From positions 124,001 to 188,000 of the forward strand of contig NZ_LPZN01000013.1 of NCBI RefSeq assembly GCF_001646655.1: 64,000 nucleotides of DNA, given 5' to 3'. The notes under the pieces were generated by a model that was given only the letters and a program-made list of their open reading frames with translations, was not told the DNA's origin and did not search any database. Shown piece after piece: positions 12,414 to 20,933 of the stretch; within the stretch, counting starts at the first letter, position 1; each line of letters starts with the position of its first letter. The DNA comes from Rhodococcus gordoniae (GTDB lineage Bacteria; Actinomycetota; Actinomycetes; Mycobacteriales; Mycobacteriaceae). A program made the translations under genes and the position numbers.

Positions 12414-13001
12414 ATGGAGCTCGTCGTGGGCCGTGTGGCCAAATCGCACGGCATTCGAGGCGAAGTCGTCGTCGAGGTTCGCACCGACGAACCCGAGGAA
12501 CGCTTCGCCGTCGGCACGGTCCTGCGCGGCCGCAAGCCTCGCGACAAGCACCTGCACGAGTACACAGTGGAAGCCGCCCGGGAACACTCCGGGCGGCTTC
12601 TGCTGCGCCTGCAGGGCATCGACGGTCGCGACGCGGCCGACGCAGTGCGCGGGGTGCTGTTCGTCGTCGACAGCGCCGATCTGCCTCCGTCCGACGATCC
12701 GGACGAGTTCTACGACCACGAACTCGAAGGCTTGACGGTGCGGATCGTCGCCGGTCGCCCCGACGGCGGCACCGAGATCGGCACCGTCCGCGAGGTCCTG
12801 CACACCGCGGCAGGCGAACTGCTGTCGATCCGTCCTGCCGGGCAGGAGCGCGGAGAGCTGCTGATCCCGTTCGTCACCGAGATCGTGCCGACGGTGTCGG
12901 TCCGCGAGGGTGTCATCGAGATCGATCCGCCCGACGGTCTGCTCGACCCCGATTTCGGCGAACTCCCGTCCAAGAAGAAGTCGAGCGAGGGGAAGCAGTA
13001 G
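12414..13001 (+). CDS. rimM: 16S rRNA processing protein RimM
   Basis: RimM helps mature the 3' domain of 16S rRNA and binds uS19 during 30S assembly. The 195-residue protein begins E-L-V-V-G-R-V-A-K-S-H-G-I-R-G-E, the N-terminal RimM barrel. A C-terminal PRC barrel follows (Y-D-H-E-L-E-G-L-T-V to about residue 175), then a charged Lys/Ser tail. The ATG at 12414 lies 10 bases after khpA. A longer in-frame start inside khpA is rejected because it adds residues before the conserved N terminus. trmD follows after 3 bases. Confidence 0.94.
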   Translation: MELVVGRVAKSHGIRGEVVVEVRTDEPEERFAVGTVLRGRKPRDKHLHEYTVEAAREHSGRLLLRLQGIDGRDAADAVRGVLFVVDSADLPPSDDPDEFYDHELEGLTVRIVAGRPDGGTEIGTVREVLHTAAGELLSIRPAGQERGELLIPFVTEIVPTVSVREGVIEIDPPDGLLDPDFGELPSKKKSSEGKQ

Positions 13002-13004
13002 TCC

Positions 13005-13712
13005 GTGCGGCTCGACGTCGTCACCATCTTTCCCGAATATCTCGAACCTCTGCGCGTCGCGCTGCTCGGCAAAGCGATCGACAAGGGGTTGATCTCCGTC
13101 GGTGTGCACAACCTGCGCGACTGGACGCACGACGTGCACAAGGCCGTCGACGATTCGCCCTACGGCGGCGGACCGGGCATGGTCATGAAACCCACGGTGT
13201 GGGGGCCGGCGCTCGACGACGTGCTGGCAGGTCCCGACGGCGAGACCGATCCCGAGGTGCTGCTCGTCGTTCCGACCCCCGCCGGTCGCCGCTTCGATCA
13301 GGCCACCGCGCAACGCTGGTCGCAGGAGAAGCGGATCGTCTTCGCGTGCGGACGGTACGAAGGTATCGATCAGCGCGTGTTCGACGATGCCGCGCGGCGC
13401 GTGCGCGTCGAAGAGGTGAGCATCGGCGACTACGTCCTCATCGGCGGTGAGGTCGCCGTGCTCGTCATGGTCGAGGCGGTCGTCCGGCTGCTGCCCGGTG
13501 TGCTCGGCAATCAGCAGTCACACCAGGAGGATTCGTTCTCCGACGGGCTTCTCGAGGGCCCGAGCTACACCCGGCCGGCAGTGTGGCGCGATCTCGAGGT
13601 GCCGCCGGTGCTGATGTCCGGCGACCACGGCAAGGTCGCTCGCTGGCGCCACGAGCAGTCGCTGGAGCGCACCCGTGAGCGGCGCCCCGATCTGCTCCCG
13701 TCCGACGACTGA
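13005..13712 (+). CDS. trmD: tRNA (guanine-N1)-methyltransferase TrmD
   Basis: TrmD methylates G37 of tRNAs next to the anticodon using S-adenosylmethionine and prevents +1 frameshifting. The 235-residue SPOUT enzyme has the typical N terminus [11 protein letters not shown]. It has the [11 protein letters not shown] segment and the trefoil-knot SAM site around [10 protein letters not shown] and L-P-G-V-L-G-N. The GTG start is 3 bases after rimM. It is the last gene of the rpsP cluster and converges on lppW. Confidence 0.96.
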   Translation: MRLDVVTIFPEYLEPLRVALLGKAIDKGLISVGVHNLRDWTHDVHKAVDDSPYGGGPGMVMKPTVWGPALDDVLAGPDGETDPEVLLVVPTPAGRRFDQATAQRWSQEKRIVFACGRYEGIDQRVFDDAARRVRVEEVSIGDYVLIGGEVAVLVMVEAVVRLLPGVLGNQQSHQEDSFSDGLLEGPSYTRPAVWRDLEVPPVLMSGDHGKVARWRHEQSLERTRERRPDLLPSDD

Positions 13713-13730
13713 CGCCGGATCGGTCCGCTC

Positions 13731-14717
13731 TCAGGGGCGATGGGCGGTTCCGAGGGTCGTCTCGACCGCCAGCGTGACCGTCTCGCGCGCGTGCTGCGCG
13801 CTGCCGTCGTCGGTCGCGTCGTAGAGCGCCGTGTCGGGCAGGAATCCCGTCTCGTACAAGGGATCCGACTCGTCGTAGGTGACGGCTTCCCGTGCGGCCA
13901 CCACGACCACGAACCGGTGGTCGGCGCCGAGGAAACCCGTGGACAGATGGAGCCATTCACCGGCCAGGCAGCACATCCACCCCTGTTTCACGCCCAGATC
14001 GGTGGAGTCGCCGACGCCCTCGGGGAGCCCGAAGCTCTGGTCGTATCCGTCGACACCCTCGTCGGTGTACTCCGACAGGTGGCCGACGATCCGGGCAGCA
14101 CTCTCCTCGCCCGACGCGCTGTCGCCGAGCAGATCGTCGTACCAGGTCAGCATGTCCGACGCCGTCGTGGTCGTGTTCCACCACCAGGACTCCGGGTCCG
14201 GGGGAGTCGTACCGGTCAGATCGTGCCGTTCCACGGCATGCTCGACGATCTCGGGACCGCCGTAGGCCTCCCACAGAACCGTCGCGGCGTTGTCGTCCGA
14301 CGACCGCAGCATCGAACGGATCAATTCCCGGTCCTCGTCGGCGAGCGTCACCTCGCCCACCGCCTCGCGGTACAGGACCTCCTCGGCGATGAACAACTTC
14401 ACCGTAGAGGCCGTCTCGAAGGGTTCGTCCGATCCGCCGACGACGCGGGTCCCGGATTCACGGTCGAGCACGGCGACGGTGAGGCGCGCTCCCCGGCTGT
14501 CGGCGAGCGCGACGGCGGCGTCGATCTGTCGGGGGAGTTCGGCCGTCGACAGCGAGACGTTGCGCTCGTCGAGACCGGCGTCCGCGATCGAGGCGAGGCC
14601 GAGCGCCTCGTGCGGGAGCGGATGGGGATCCATGGAATCGCAGCCGGATACGACCAGTGTGGCGGCCGTGCACAGCATCATCGCGCCCGATCGTGCGCGT
14701 CCGCGTGTGCGCTTCAT
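13731..14717 (-). CDS. lppW: LppW-like lipoprotein with degenerate serine beta-lactamase/PBP fold
   Basis: This is a secreted, lipid-anchored protein. A signal peptide ends in the lipobox V-S-G-C with acylated Cys26. The mature part resembles class A beta-lactamase/DD-peptidase folds. It has S104-T-V-K107 in place of SxxK, an S-D-D-N near 140-143 where SDN is expected, and K-Q-G instead of KTG. Key residues are therefore only partly kept, and activity is uncertain. In M. tuberculosis lppW also lies on the opposite strand between trmD and rplS. The start at ATG 14717 has AGGGA 6 bases upstream. In-frame starts further upstream would give a longer N tail. Confidence 0.72.
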   Translation of the reverse strand: MKRTRGRARSGAMMLCTAATLVVSGCDSMDPHPLPHEALGLASIADAGLDERNVSLSTAELPRQIDAAVALADSRGARLTVAVLDRESGTRVVGGSDEPFETASTVKLFIAEEVLYREAVGEVTLADEDRELIRSMLRSSDDNAATVLWEAYGGPEIVEHAVERHDLTGTTPPDPESWWWNTTTTASDMLTWYDDLLGDSASGEESAARIVGHLSEYTDEGVDGYDQSFGLPEGVGDSTDLGVKQGWMCCLAGEWLHLSTGFLGADHRFVVVVAAREAVTYDESDPLYETGFLPDTALYDATDDGSAQHARETVTLAVETTLGTAHRP

Positions 14718-14735
14718 GTCCGGTCCCTGCATTCC

Positions 14736-14741
14736 ATTGTG
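14736..14741 (-). promoter_or_regulatory. Possible -10 element CACAAT for lppW
   Basis: On the reverse strand CACAAT stands 18 bases before the lppW ATG, with AGGGA between them. A short leader of about 11 bases would result. Confidence 0.35.
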
Positions 14742-14846
14742 CTGTGGACGATAGCGCCGGTCCACTCGGGATCCTGCAGGGACCCCATGCGGTCACGGGC
14801 GCGGGGCGCCCCGTGCGGTCACGGGCGCGGCCGGGGAAGGCAACTG

Positions 14847-14852
14847 TAGGGT
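14847..14852 (+). promoter_or_regulatory. -10 element TAGGGT of tex (probable leaderless start)
   Basis: TAGGGT fits TANNNT and ends 8 bases before the tex GTG. No ribosome-binding sequence lies between, so the mRNA may start at the GTG. Confidence 0.45.
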
Positions 14853-14860
14853 CGTTCGAC

Positions 14861-17221
14861 GTGACGACCCAACTCGACACCGTGAACCGGCGGATCGCCC
14901 AGGAACTCGACGTCCGCGAAGACCAGGTCGCTGCGGCCGTGGGTCTGCTCGACGGAGGTGCGACCGTGCCGTTCGTCGCGCGCTACCGCAAGGAGGCGAC
15001 CGGCGGGCTCGACGACGCCCAGTTGCGCACCCTCGAGGAACGCCTCCGTTATCTGCGCGAACTCGACGAGCGCCGCACCGCGATCCTCGAGTCGATCGAG
15101 ACGCAGGGCAAGCTCGACGACGCGCTGCGTGGCCAGATCATGCTCGCCGACACCAAGGCTCGGCTCGAGGACATCTACCTGCCGTTCAAGCCGAAGCGGC
15201 GTACCAAGGCGCAGATCGCCCGTGAGGCCGGTCACGAACCCGTCGCCGACGCGCTCATCGGTGATCCCACCACCGATCCCGCCGGGTACACGCCCGAGCA
15301 ACTCGACGGTGCGCGCGCCATCCTCGTCGAGCGTTTCGCCGAGGACGCCGATCTCGTCGGCGAACTGCGTGAGGCGATGTGGACGCGCGGCAAGGTGACC
15401 TCCACCGTGCGTTCCGGCAAGGAGATCGACGGCGCGAAGTTCTCCGACTACTTCGAGTTCTCCGAGCCGTTCACCCAGCTCCCCTCGCACCGCATCCTCG
15501 CCCTCCTGCGCGGGGAGAAGGAGGAGGTGCTCTCGTTGTCGCTCGATCCCGAGGCCGACGAGACCGTCCCCGGCGAACGTAGCTACTACGAGGGACGGAT
15601 CGCCACCCGTTTCGGCATCGCCCACGAGGGGCGCCCCGCCGACACGTGGCTCCTCGACACCGTCCGGTGGGCATGGCGTACCAAGCTGCAGATGTCGCTC
15701 GCACTCGACATCCGGATGCGGCTGCGGCAGTCCGCGGAAAAGGACGCGGTCGACGTGTTCGCCGCGAACCTCAAGGATCTGTTGTTCGCTGCCCCGGCCG
15801 GCACCCGCCCGACGATGGGCCTCGACCCCGGTTACCGCACCGGGACGAAGGTCGCGGTCGTCGACGCGACCGGCAAGGTCGTCGACCACACCACCATCTA
15901 TCCGCATCAGCCCCACAACAAGCGCGACGAGGCCCTCGCGGTGCTCGCCGCGTTGGTCGCGCGGCACGGTGTCGAACTGATCGCGATCGGCAACGGCACG
16001 GCGTCGCGTGAGACCGACGCTCTCGCAACCGAACTCGTCTCCCTGGCGAAGGTGCCCGGGCTGACCAAGATCGTGGTGTCGGAGGCGGGAGCGTCCGTCT
16101 ACTCGGCCTCGGAGTACGCCACCAAGGAGCTTCCGGACCTCGACGTGTCCATCCGCGGTGCGGTCTCCATCGCACGCCGCCTGCAGGACCCGCTCGCCGA
16201 ACTCGTGAAGATCGACCCGAAGTCGATCGGTGTCGGCCAGTACCAGCACGACGTGTCCGAGACGATGCTCGCGCGGTCGCTCGGCGCGGTGGTCGAGGAC
16301 GCGGTGAACGCCGTCGGCGTCGACGTCAACACCGCGTCGGTTCCGCTGCTGGCCCGCGTCTCCGGCATCACGGGTTCTCTGGCCGACAGCATCGTCGCCC
16401 ACCGCGACCAGCACGGTCCGTTCCGTGCGCGGACCGCACTCAAGGACGTTCCGCGTCTCGGCCCCAAGGCCTTCGAGCAGTGCGCGGGCTTCCTGCGCAT
16501 CCCCAGCGGCGACGATCCGCTCGACGCGTCCGCGGTGCACCCCGAGGCGTACCCCGTGGTGCGCCGGATCGCCGACCGGACCGGCAGCAGCGTCCGCGAA
16601 CTCCTCGGCAACACCGCCACCCTGCGGAAGCTGCGGCCGGACGAATTCGCCGACGACCGCTTCGGTGTCCCGACCGTCACCGACATCATCTCCGAACTCG
16701 AGAAGCCCGGCCGCGACCCGCGTCCCGAGTTCAAGACCGCGACCTTCGCAGCCGGTGTCGAGAAGGTCGCCCACCTGAAGCCCGGCATGGTCCTCGAGGG
16801 CGTGGTCACCAATGTCGCGGCGTTCGGCGCGTTCGTCGACGTCGGAGTGCACCAGGACGGCCTCGTCCATGTCTCCGCGATGTCGCGCAGCTTCGTGAAG
16901 GATCCACACGACGTCGTCCGATCCGGCGAGGTCGTCAAGGTGAAGGTCCTCGAGGTCGACGTCGCCCGCCAACGCATCGGTCTGACACTGCGACTCGACG
17001 ACGAGATCCCCGCGCCGGACGCCGAGAAATCCGGAGATCAGCCGCGCGGAGGTGCCCGGCGGTCAGCGAACCGGAGCGGGGGGAACCAGGGCAGCGGGCG
17101 GGGCCGGAACGGTCAGGGCAAGCGTGACCAGCAGGGCCGGGGCGGCGACCGCCGTTCGGCACCTGCCGCGTCCGGGTCGATGGCCGACGCGCTGCGACGC
17201 GCCGGTTTCGGCAACAACTGA
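14861..17221 (+). CDS. tex: Tex-family RNA-binding protein (YqgF, HhH and S1 domains)
   Basis: Tex proteins bind nucleic acid and are thought to act in transcription, related to eukaryotic Spt6. The 786-residue sequence shows the N-terminal helical Tex region (V-P-F-V-A-R-Y-R-K-E). A YqgF/RNase-H-like domain follows (D-P-G-Y-R-T-G-T-K, about residue 325 on), then helix-hairpin-helix segments. The S1 domain lies near 640-715 (G-M-V-L-E-G-V-V-T-N-V-A-A-F-G-A-F-V). A basic Arg/Gly/Gln-rich tail of about 60 residues is added and may strengthen RNA binding. GTG 14861 gives the usual family length; open frame further upstream is not preferred. tex is inserted here relative to the M. tuberculosis order. 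Confidence 0.93.
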   Translation: MTTQLDTVNRRIAQELDVREDQVAAAVGLLDGGATVPFVARYRKEATGGLDDAQLRTLEERLRYLRELDERRTAILESIETQGKLDDALRGQIMLADTKARLEDIYLPFKPKRRTKAQIAREAGHEPVADALIGDPTTDPAGYTPEQLDGARAILVERFAEDADLVGELREAMWTRGKVTSTVRSGKEIDGAKFSDYFEFSEPFTQLPSHRILALLRGEKEEVLSLSLDPEADETVPGERSYYEGRIATRFGIAHEGRPADTWLLDTVRWAWRTKLQMSLALDIRMRLRQSAEKDAVDVFAANLKDLLFAAPAGTRPTMGLDPGYRTGTKVAVVDATGKVVDHTTIYPHQPHNKRDEALAVLAALVARHGVELIAIGNGTASRETDALATELVSLAKVPGLTKIVVSEAGASVYSASEYATKELPDLDVSIRGAVSIARRLQDPLAELVKIDPKSIGVGQYQHDVSETMLARSLGAVVEDAVNAVGVDVNTASVPLLARVSGITGSLADSIVAHRDQHGPFRARTALKDVPRLGPKAFEQCAGFLRIPSGDDPLDASAVHPEAYPVVRRIADRTGSSVRELLGNTATLRKLRPDEFADDRFGVPTVTDIISELEKPGRDPRPEFKTATFAAGVEKVAHLKPGMVLEGVVTNVAAFGAFVDVGVHQDGLVHVSAMSRSFVKDPHDVVRSGEVVKVKVLEVDVARQRIGLTLRLDDEIPAPDAEKSGDQPRGGARRSANRSGGNQGSGRGRNGQGKRDQQGRGGDRRSAPAASGSMADALRRAGFGNN

Positions 17222-17238
17222 CCCGAATCACCGGGTCA
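17219..17238 (+). terminator. Weak hairpin at the end of tex
   Basis: TGACCCG (17219-17225) and CGGGTCA (17232-17238) pair perfectly across a 6-base loop, beginning in the tex stop codon. There is no T tract, so termination is uncertain. Confidence 0.35.
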
Positions 17239-17285
17239 CTCCTGCAATGCTGTGGACATGAATCCACGGTGGCCGGGGTGATCCG

Positions 17286-18194
17286 GTGATGCTCGACTGG
17301 GTGCGGCGCGAGATCGTCGATCAGGGCCACCTGCCGCTGCTGGCCTTCTTGCTCGGCTTCGTGGCCGCGTTCGTCTTCATCCGGATCAGCGTGCGGTTGA
17401 TCCGGGCACAGGTGCGCTGGTGGCCCGGCAACATCACCCCCGGTGGGCAGCACGTGCACCACGTGGTGTTCGGCGTCGTCACGATGGTGATCGCCGGCGG
17501 GGGACTGATCGCGATCTCCGAGGACTCGAACCGGGTCGCCGCCACGGTCCTCGCCGCGGTGTTCGGCATCGGCGCCGCACTGACCCTCGACGAGTTCGCG
17601 TTGATCTTCTATCTGAACGACGTGTACTGGGAAGAGCAGGGGCGGGTCTCCGTCGACGCCGTCTTCGTGGCGATCGCCGTGACCGGGATGTGGCTGCTCG
17701 GCCTGCGCCCGTTCGAACTGGGGGACGCCACGAACTTCGAGGACAGCGGTGACTGGGCCGAACGGGCCGGCCTCGTCGTGGCCGTGCTCGTGAACCTCCT
17801 CCTCGCCGCGATCGTCCTGGCGAAGGGCAAGATCTGGACCGGTCTGGTCGGGCTGTTCGTCGTTCCGCTCCTGTGGGTCGGGGCGATCCGGCTCTCCCGG
17901 CCGGGTGCCCCTTGGGCGCGTTGGCGGTACGGCGAGCGGTCGCGCCGGATGAGCCGGGCGCTCGAGCGCGAACGTCGAGTGCGACGTCCGGTGATCCGCG
18001 CCAAGATCTTCGTGCAGGACCTCGTCGCGGGGGCCCCGACGCTCGAGACCGTGCGGGGCAGTGTGGAGCACTCGCGTACCGCGACCGAGGCGGAACTGGA
18101 CCGGCGGGTCCGTCCGGCCCCGCCGCCGATTTCTTCGATCGATGTTCCGTCTGGCACAATGGACGGGTTGCCCCGTTCGGGCACGCCTACCTGA
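17286..18194 (+). CDS. Unknown integral membrane protein with H-x-H-H motif
   Basis: The function is not recognised. The 302-residue protein has about six hydrophobic spans in its first 205 residues (near 14-31, 60-78, 85-103, 120-135, 160-176 and 180-198). A basic cytoplasmic C-terminal region of about 95 residues follows. Before the second span lies [11 protein letters not shown], which could bind a metal or be structural. An acidic segment, [11 protein letters not shown], also stands out. GTG 17286 is directly followed by an ATG, and either could start translation. The last 45 bases contain the presumed rplS promoter, so that promoter lies inside this coding region. The gene may be cotranscribed with rplS. 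Confidence 0.75.
   Translation: MMLDWVRREIVDQGHLPLLAFLLGFVAAFVFIRISVRLIRAQVRWWPGNITPGGQHVHHVVFGVVTMVIAGGGLIAISEDSNRVAATVLAAVFGIGAALTLDEFALIFYLNDVYWEEQGRVSVDAVFVAIAVTGMWLLGLRPFELGDATNFEDSGDWAERAGLVVAVLVNLLLAAIVLAKGKIWTGLVGLFVVPLLWVGAIRLSRPGAPWARWRYGERSRRMSRALERERRVRRPVIRAKIFVQDLVAGAPTLETVRGSVEHSRTATEAELDRRVRPAPPPISSIDVPSGTMDGLPRSGTPT
18131..18162 (+). promoter_or_regulatory. rplS promoter inside the upstream gene
   Basis: TTCTTC (18131-18136), an 18-base spacer and CACAAT (18155-18160) form a plausible promoter. GTCTGGCACAATGG (18149-18162) matches the rpsP element at 13 of 14 positions. It lies in the last codons of the membrane-protein gene, about 115 bases before the rplS ATG. Confidence 0.5.
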
Positions 18195-18277
18195 CCTGGG
18201 CACGAACCGGTCGAGCCCGCCACACGGCGGTCGCCGCCAGGTTCCTCTGCTCGAGCGAACAAGAGGATGAACAACCG

Positions 18278-18619
18278 ATGAACACCCTGGACTTTCTGGA
18301 CGCCAAGTCGCTGCGCAACGACATCCCGGACTTCCGTCCCGGCGACACTCTCGATGTGCACGTCAAGGTCATCGAGGGCAGCAAGGAGCGCGTGCAGGTC
18401 TTCAAGGGCGTCGTGATCCGGCGTCAGGGCGGCGGTGTCCGCGAGACCTTCACCGTCCGCAAGGTTTCCTTCGGCGTGGGCGTGGAGCGCACCTTCCCGG
18501 TGCACAGCCCCAACCTCGCCAAGATCGACGTGCTGACCCGTGGCGACGTCCGCCGTGCGAAGCTCTACTACCTGCGTGAGCTGCGCGGCAAGGCTGCCAA
18601 GATCAAGGAGAAGCGCTGA
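18278..18619 (+). CDS. rplS: 50S ribosomal protein bL19
   Basis: bL19 sits at the 30S-50S interface. The 113-residue protein has the complete family pattern, including the R-P-G-D-T-L-x-V-H-V-K-V-I-E-G segment, [10 protein letters not shown] and a C-terminal [12 protein letters not shown] 18278 is preceded by AAGAGGA about 10 bases upstream. Two hairpins follow the gene, so it is probably a monocistronic unit downstream of its own promoter. Confidence 0.96.
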   Translation: MNTLDFLDAKSLRNDIPDFRPGDTLDVHVKVIEGSKERVQVFKGVVIRRQGGGVRETFTVRKVSFGVGVERTFPVHSPNLAKIDVLTRGDVRRAKLYYLRELRGKAAKIKEKR

Positions 18620-18628
18620 TCTTCGGCC

Positions 18629-18658
18629 GCCGAGAAGCCCTTCGGGCTGCTCGGCGCG
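18629..18658 (+). terminator. First hairpin after rplS
   Basis: GCCGAG-A-AGCCC pairs with GGGCT-G-CTCGGC across a TTC loop, with one internal mismatch. It starts about 10 bases after the rplS stop. Confidence 0.5.
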
Positions 18659-18684
18659 GCTCTCGAGCCACCCGATAGAGCATC

Positions 18685-18724
18685 CGACGACCCGGTCGGG
18701 ACCCATGTCCCGGCCGGGTCGTCG
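18685..18724 (+). terminator. Strong hairpin terminator between rplS and lepB
   Basis: CGACGACCCGGTCGGGAC (18685-18702) pairs with GTCCCGGCCGGGTCGTCG (18707-18724) with one wobble in 18 positions. The loop is 4 bases and TCTTTG follows. Confidence 0.8.
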
Positions 18725-18798
18725 TCTTTGCGGGGATGGTCCGTTACCGGGCGGCGGGGTCGACGGTCGTCCTCGGAGGTCCGCCCTGCGGCAGACGC

Positions 18799-18804
18799 TA
18801 GTCT
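18799..18804 (+). promoter_or_regulatory. -10 element TAGTCT of lepB (probable leaderless start)
   Basis: TAGTCT fits TANNNT and ends 6 bases before the lepB GTG, right after the rplS terminator. Confidence 0.5.
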
Positions 18805-18810
18805 GTCGAG

Positions 18811-19656
18811 GTGGCAGATTCCCCGCACGATCCGGCCGGACCGGACGTGAACCGCAACGACGTTCGAGGTTCGGCTCGGAGCGATCGAGCCGACGGTGCA
18901 CACCACCGGCGCGAGGACCCCGCAGCGAACGACACCGCCCCGAAGGCGAAGAAACAGAAGTCCTTCTGGCGCGAGTTGCCGATCCTCATCGTCGTCGCTC
19001 TGGCCCTGAGCTTCCTGCTGCAGACCTTCGTGGCGAGGGTCTACCTCATTCCGTCCGAATCGATGGAGCCGACACTGCACGGCTGCCCGGGCTGCACCGG
19101 CGACCGCATCGTCGTCGAGAAGGTGGGATACCGCTTCACCGATCCCCGGCCCGGCGACGTCATCGTCTTCGAAGGACCCGACTCGTGGTCGTCGGGCTAC
19201 GTGTCCACTCGTTCCGACAACGTCGTCGTGCGGGGACTGGAGGAAATCGGCTCCCTCGTGGGTGTCGTGCCCCCGGACGAGAACGATCTCGTCAAGCGCG
19301 TGATCGCGGTCGGTGGTCAGACGGTGGAGTGCTGCGACGACCAGGGTCGCGTCCTGGTCGACGGGGTGCCGCTCGACGAGCCGTACGTGACCATGGACTT
19401 CCCGTTCACACCGGGTGTCGTCACGTGCGAGACCGAGGTGCCTTCCGGGCGGTGCTTCGGACCCGTCACGGTTCCCGACGGGCACGTCTGGGTGATGGGC
19501 GACAACCGGAGCAACTCCGCCGACTCCCGTTACCACGTGGGCGACGAGCATCAGGGCGCCATCCCGCTCGAGAACGTCATCGGAAAAGCCCGCTTCATCG
19601 TGCTGCCTCCCGGCCGATGGGGCCTGATCGAATCACCGGAGATCCTGCCCTCGTGA
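18811..19656 (+). CDS. lepB: Signal peptidase I LepB
   Basis: LepB removes Sec and Tat signal peptides on the outer face of the membrane using a Ser-Lys dyad. The 281-residue protein has a polar N-terminal extension of about 50 residues, one transmembrane span (about 58-78) and catalytic Ser84 in P-S-E-S-M-E-P-T-L. The general base is Lys162 in [10 protein letters not shown], and the late box is G-D-N-R-x-N-S-x-D-S-R. Its stop overlaps the rnhB GTG by 4 bases. The gene order rplS-lepB-rnhB-DUF2469 is conserved in this order of bacteria. Confidence 0.96.
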   Translation: MADSPHDPAGPDVNRNDVRGSARSDRADGAHHRREDPAANDTAPKAKKQKSFWRELPILIVVALALSFLLQTFVARVYLIPSESMEPTLHGCPGCTGDRIVVEKVGYRFTDPRPGDVIVFEGPDSWSSGYVSTRSDNVVVRGLEEIGSLVGVVPPDENDLVKRVIAVGGQTVECCDDQGRVLVDGVPLDEPYVTMDFPFTPGVVTCETEVPSGRCFGPVTVPDGHVWVMGDNRSNSADSRYHVGDEHQGAIPLENVIGKARFIVLPPGRWGLIESPEILPS

Positions 19657-20405
19657 CTGCTTGGCCACCTCGCCCTGTGATCCGCCGATCCTCGGGACTG
19701 CGCACGATGGAGTCCGCGCTCGTGCGCTGCGGTCTCGGTCCGGTCGCGGGGGTCGACGAAGCCGGCCGCGGGGCCTGCGCGGGTCCGCTCGTCGTGGCCG
19801 CCTGTGTGCTCGGCGATCGGCCGCACGCCGCCCTCGACCGGCTCGACGACTCCAAGAAGCTCACCGAACGCACACGCGAGGAGCTGTACTCGGTCATCGT
19901 GCGACGCGCACCGGCGTGGAGCGTCGTGGTGATCCCGGCGACGGAGGTCGACGCGATCGGCATCCACGTCGCGAACATCGAGGGCATGCGACGGGCGGTC
20001 GCAGGCCTGTCGACTCCACCCGGTTACGTGCTCACCGACGGCTTCCGGGTGCCCGGACTGCCCGCTCCGTCCCTGCCGGTCATCGGGGGCGACGCGGCGG
20101 CCGCGTGTATCGCGGCGGCCAGCGTCCTGGCGAAGGTCACCCGAGACCGCATGATGGTCGAACTCGACCGCGAGGTACCGGAGTACGGCTTCGCGATACA
20201 CAAGGGCTACAGCACACCGACGCACATGGCGGCGTTGGCCGAGCACGGCCCGTCGCCGCATCACCGGCGGTCGTGGGCCAATGTGCGCTCGGTGTGCGGA
20301 GTGCCCGCGGTGCGTCGCCGGTTGTTCGCCGATGACCCGGGTCGTCGCCCGTACACCGACGATGTCGGGCGTCGATTGTTCACGGACGAGGCGGATGCGG
20401 GATGA
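19653..20405 (+). CDS. rnhB: Ribonuclease HII
   Basis: RNase HII cuts RNA in RNA-DNA hybrids and removes misincorporated ribonucleotides. The 250-residue protein has the metal-binding [14 protein letters not shown] motif near residue 35. It also has D-D-S-K-K-L and the later [10 protein letters not shown] segment. The GTG start overlaps the lepB stop (GTGA). The last 30 residues are an unusual tail made of three similar blocks beginning R-R-L-F-A-D-D, R-R-P-Y-T-D-D and R-R-L-F-T-D-E, which are not part of the catalytic fold. Confidence 0.95.
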   Translation: MTAWPPRPVIRRSSGLRTMESALVRCGLGPVAGVDEAGRGACAGPLVVAACVLGDRPHAALDRLDDSKKLTERTREELYSVIVRRAPAWSVVVIPATEVDAIGIHVANIEGMRRAVAGLSTPPGYVLTDGFRVPGLPAPSLPVIGGDAAAACIAAASVLAKVTRDRMMVELDREVPEYGFAIHKGYSTPTHMAALAEHGPSPHHRRSWANVRSVCGVPAVRRRLFADDPGRRPYTDDVGRRLFTDEADAG

Positions 20406-20442
20406 TTGCAGGACACACCAGAGTGGGAGGACACCGAGACCG

Positions 20443-20757
20443 ATGAGTGCCGAGGATCTCGAGAAGTATGAAACCGAGATGGAACTCTCGCTGTACAGGG
20501 AGTACCGGGACATCGTCGGTCAGTTCGCGTACGTCGTGGAGACCGAGCGCCGGTTCTACCTGGCGAACGCGGTCGAGTTGCTGCCGCACAACGCCAACGG
20601 CGAGGTGTACTTCGAAGTGCGCATGTCCGACGCCTGGGTGTGGGACATGTACCGTCCCGCACGCTTCGTCAAGCACGTCCGCGTGATCACGTTCAAGGAC
20701 GTCAACATCGAAGAGCTCGACAAGCCCGAACTGAGACTGCCCGACAAGCTGGGCTGA
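20443..20757 (+). CDS. DUF2469 family protein
   Basis: This is a small conserved actinobacterial protein of unknown function that regularly follows rnhB (Rv2901c in M. tuberculosis). The 104 residues begin S-A-E-D-L-E-K-Y-E-T-E-M-E-L and contain L-Y-R-E-Y-R-D and a V-W-D-M-Y-R-P-A-R-F-V-K segment. It is soluble, acidic and has no signal sequence. GTGGGAGG lies about 13 bases before the ATG. The name and family are recognised, the function is not. Confidence 0.9.
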   Translation: MSAEDLEKYETEMELSLYREYRDIVGQFAYVVETERRFYLANAVELLPHNANGEVYFEVRMSDAWVWDMYRPARFVKHVRVITFKDVNIEELDKPELRLPDKLG

Positions 20758-20844
20758 CGATCACGGGGATGGACCCGCGCCGAGCGGCCGCATCCTAACG
20801 GGGACGCCGGCACCGAGCGGTTCCCCACGACGTTCCGACTGCGG

Positions 20845-20872
20845 TTGTCCACAGGCACCGCACTCGTCCACA
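20845..20872 (+). other. Two DnaA-box-like sites upstream of yraN
   Basis: TTGTCCACA (20845-20853) equals the high-GC actinobacterial DnaA box consensus, and TCGTCCACA (20864-20872) differs at one base. A weaker TACTCCACA follows at 20917-20925. They lie in the 176-base gap between the DUF2469 gene and yraN and are not part of oriC, as dnaA and dnaN are absent. Confidence 0.45.
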
Positions 20873-20933
20873 GATCCCGCGATCGCGCACTCGGCGGCCG
20901 AATCCGCGGACCCCGGTACTCCACAGTGAGGGT

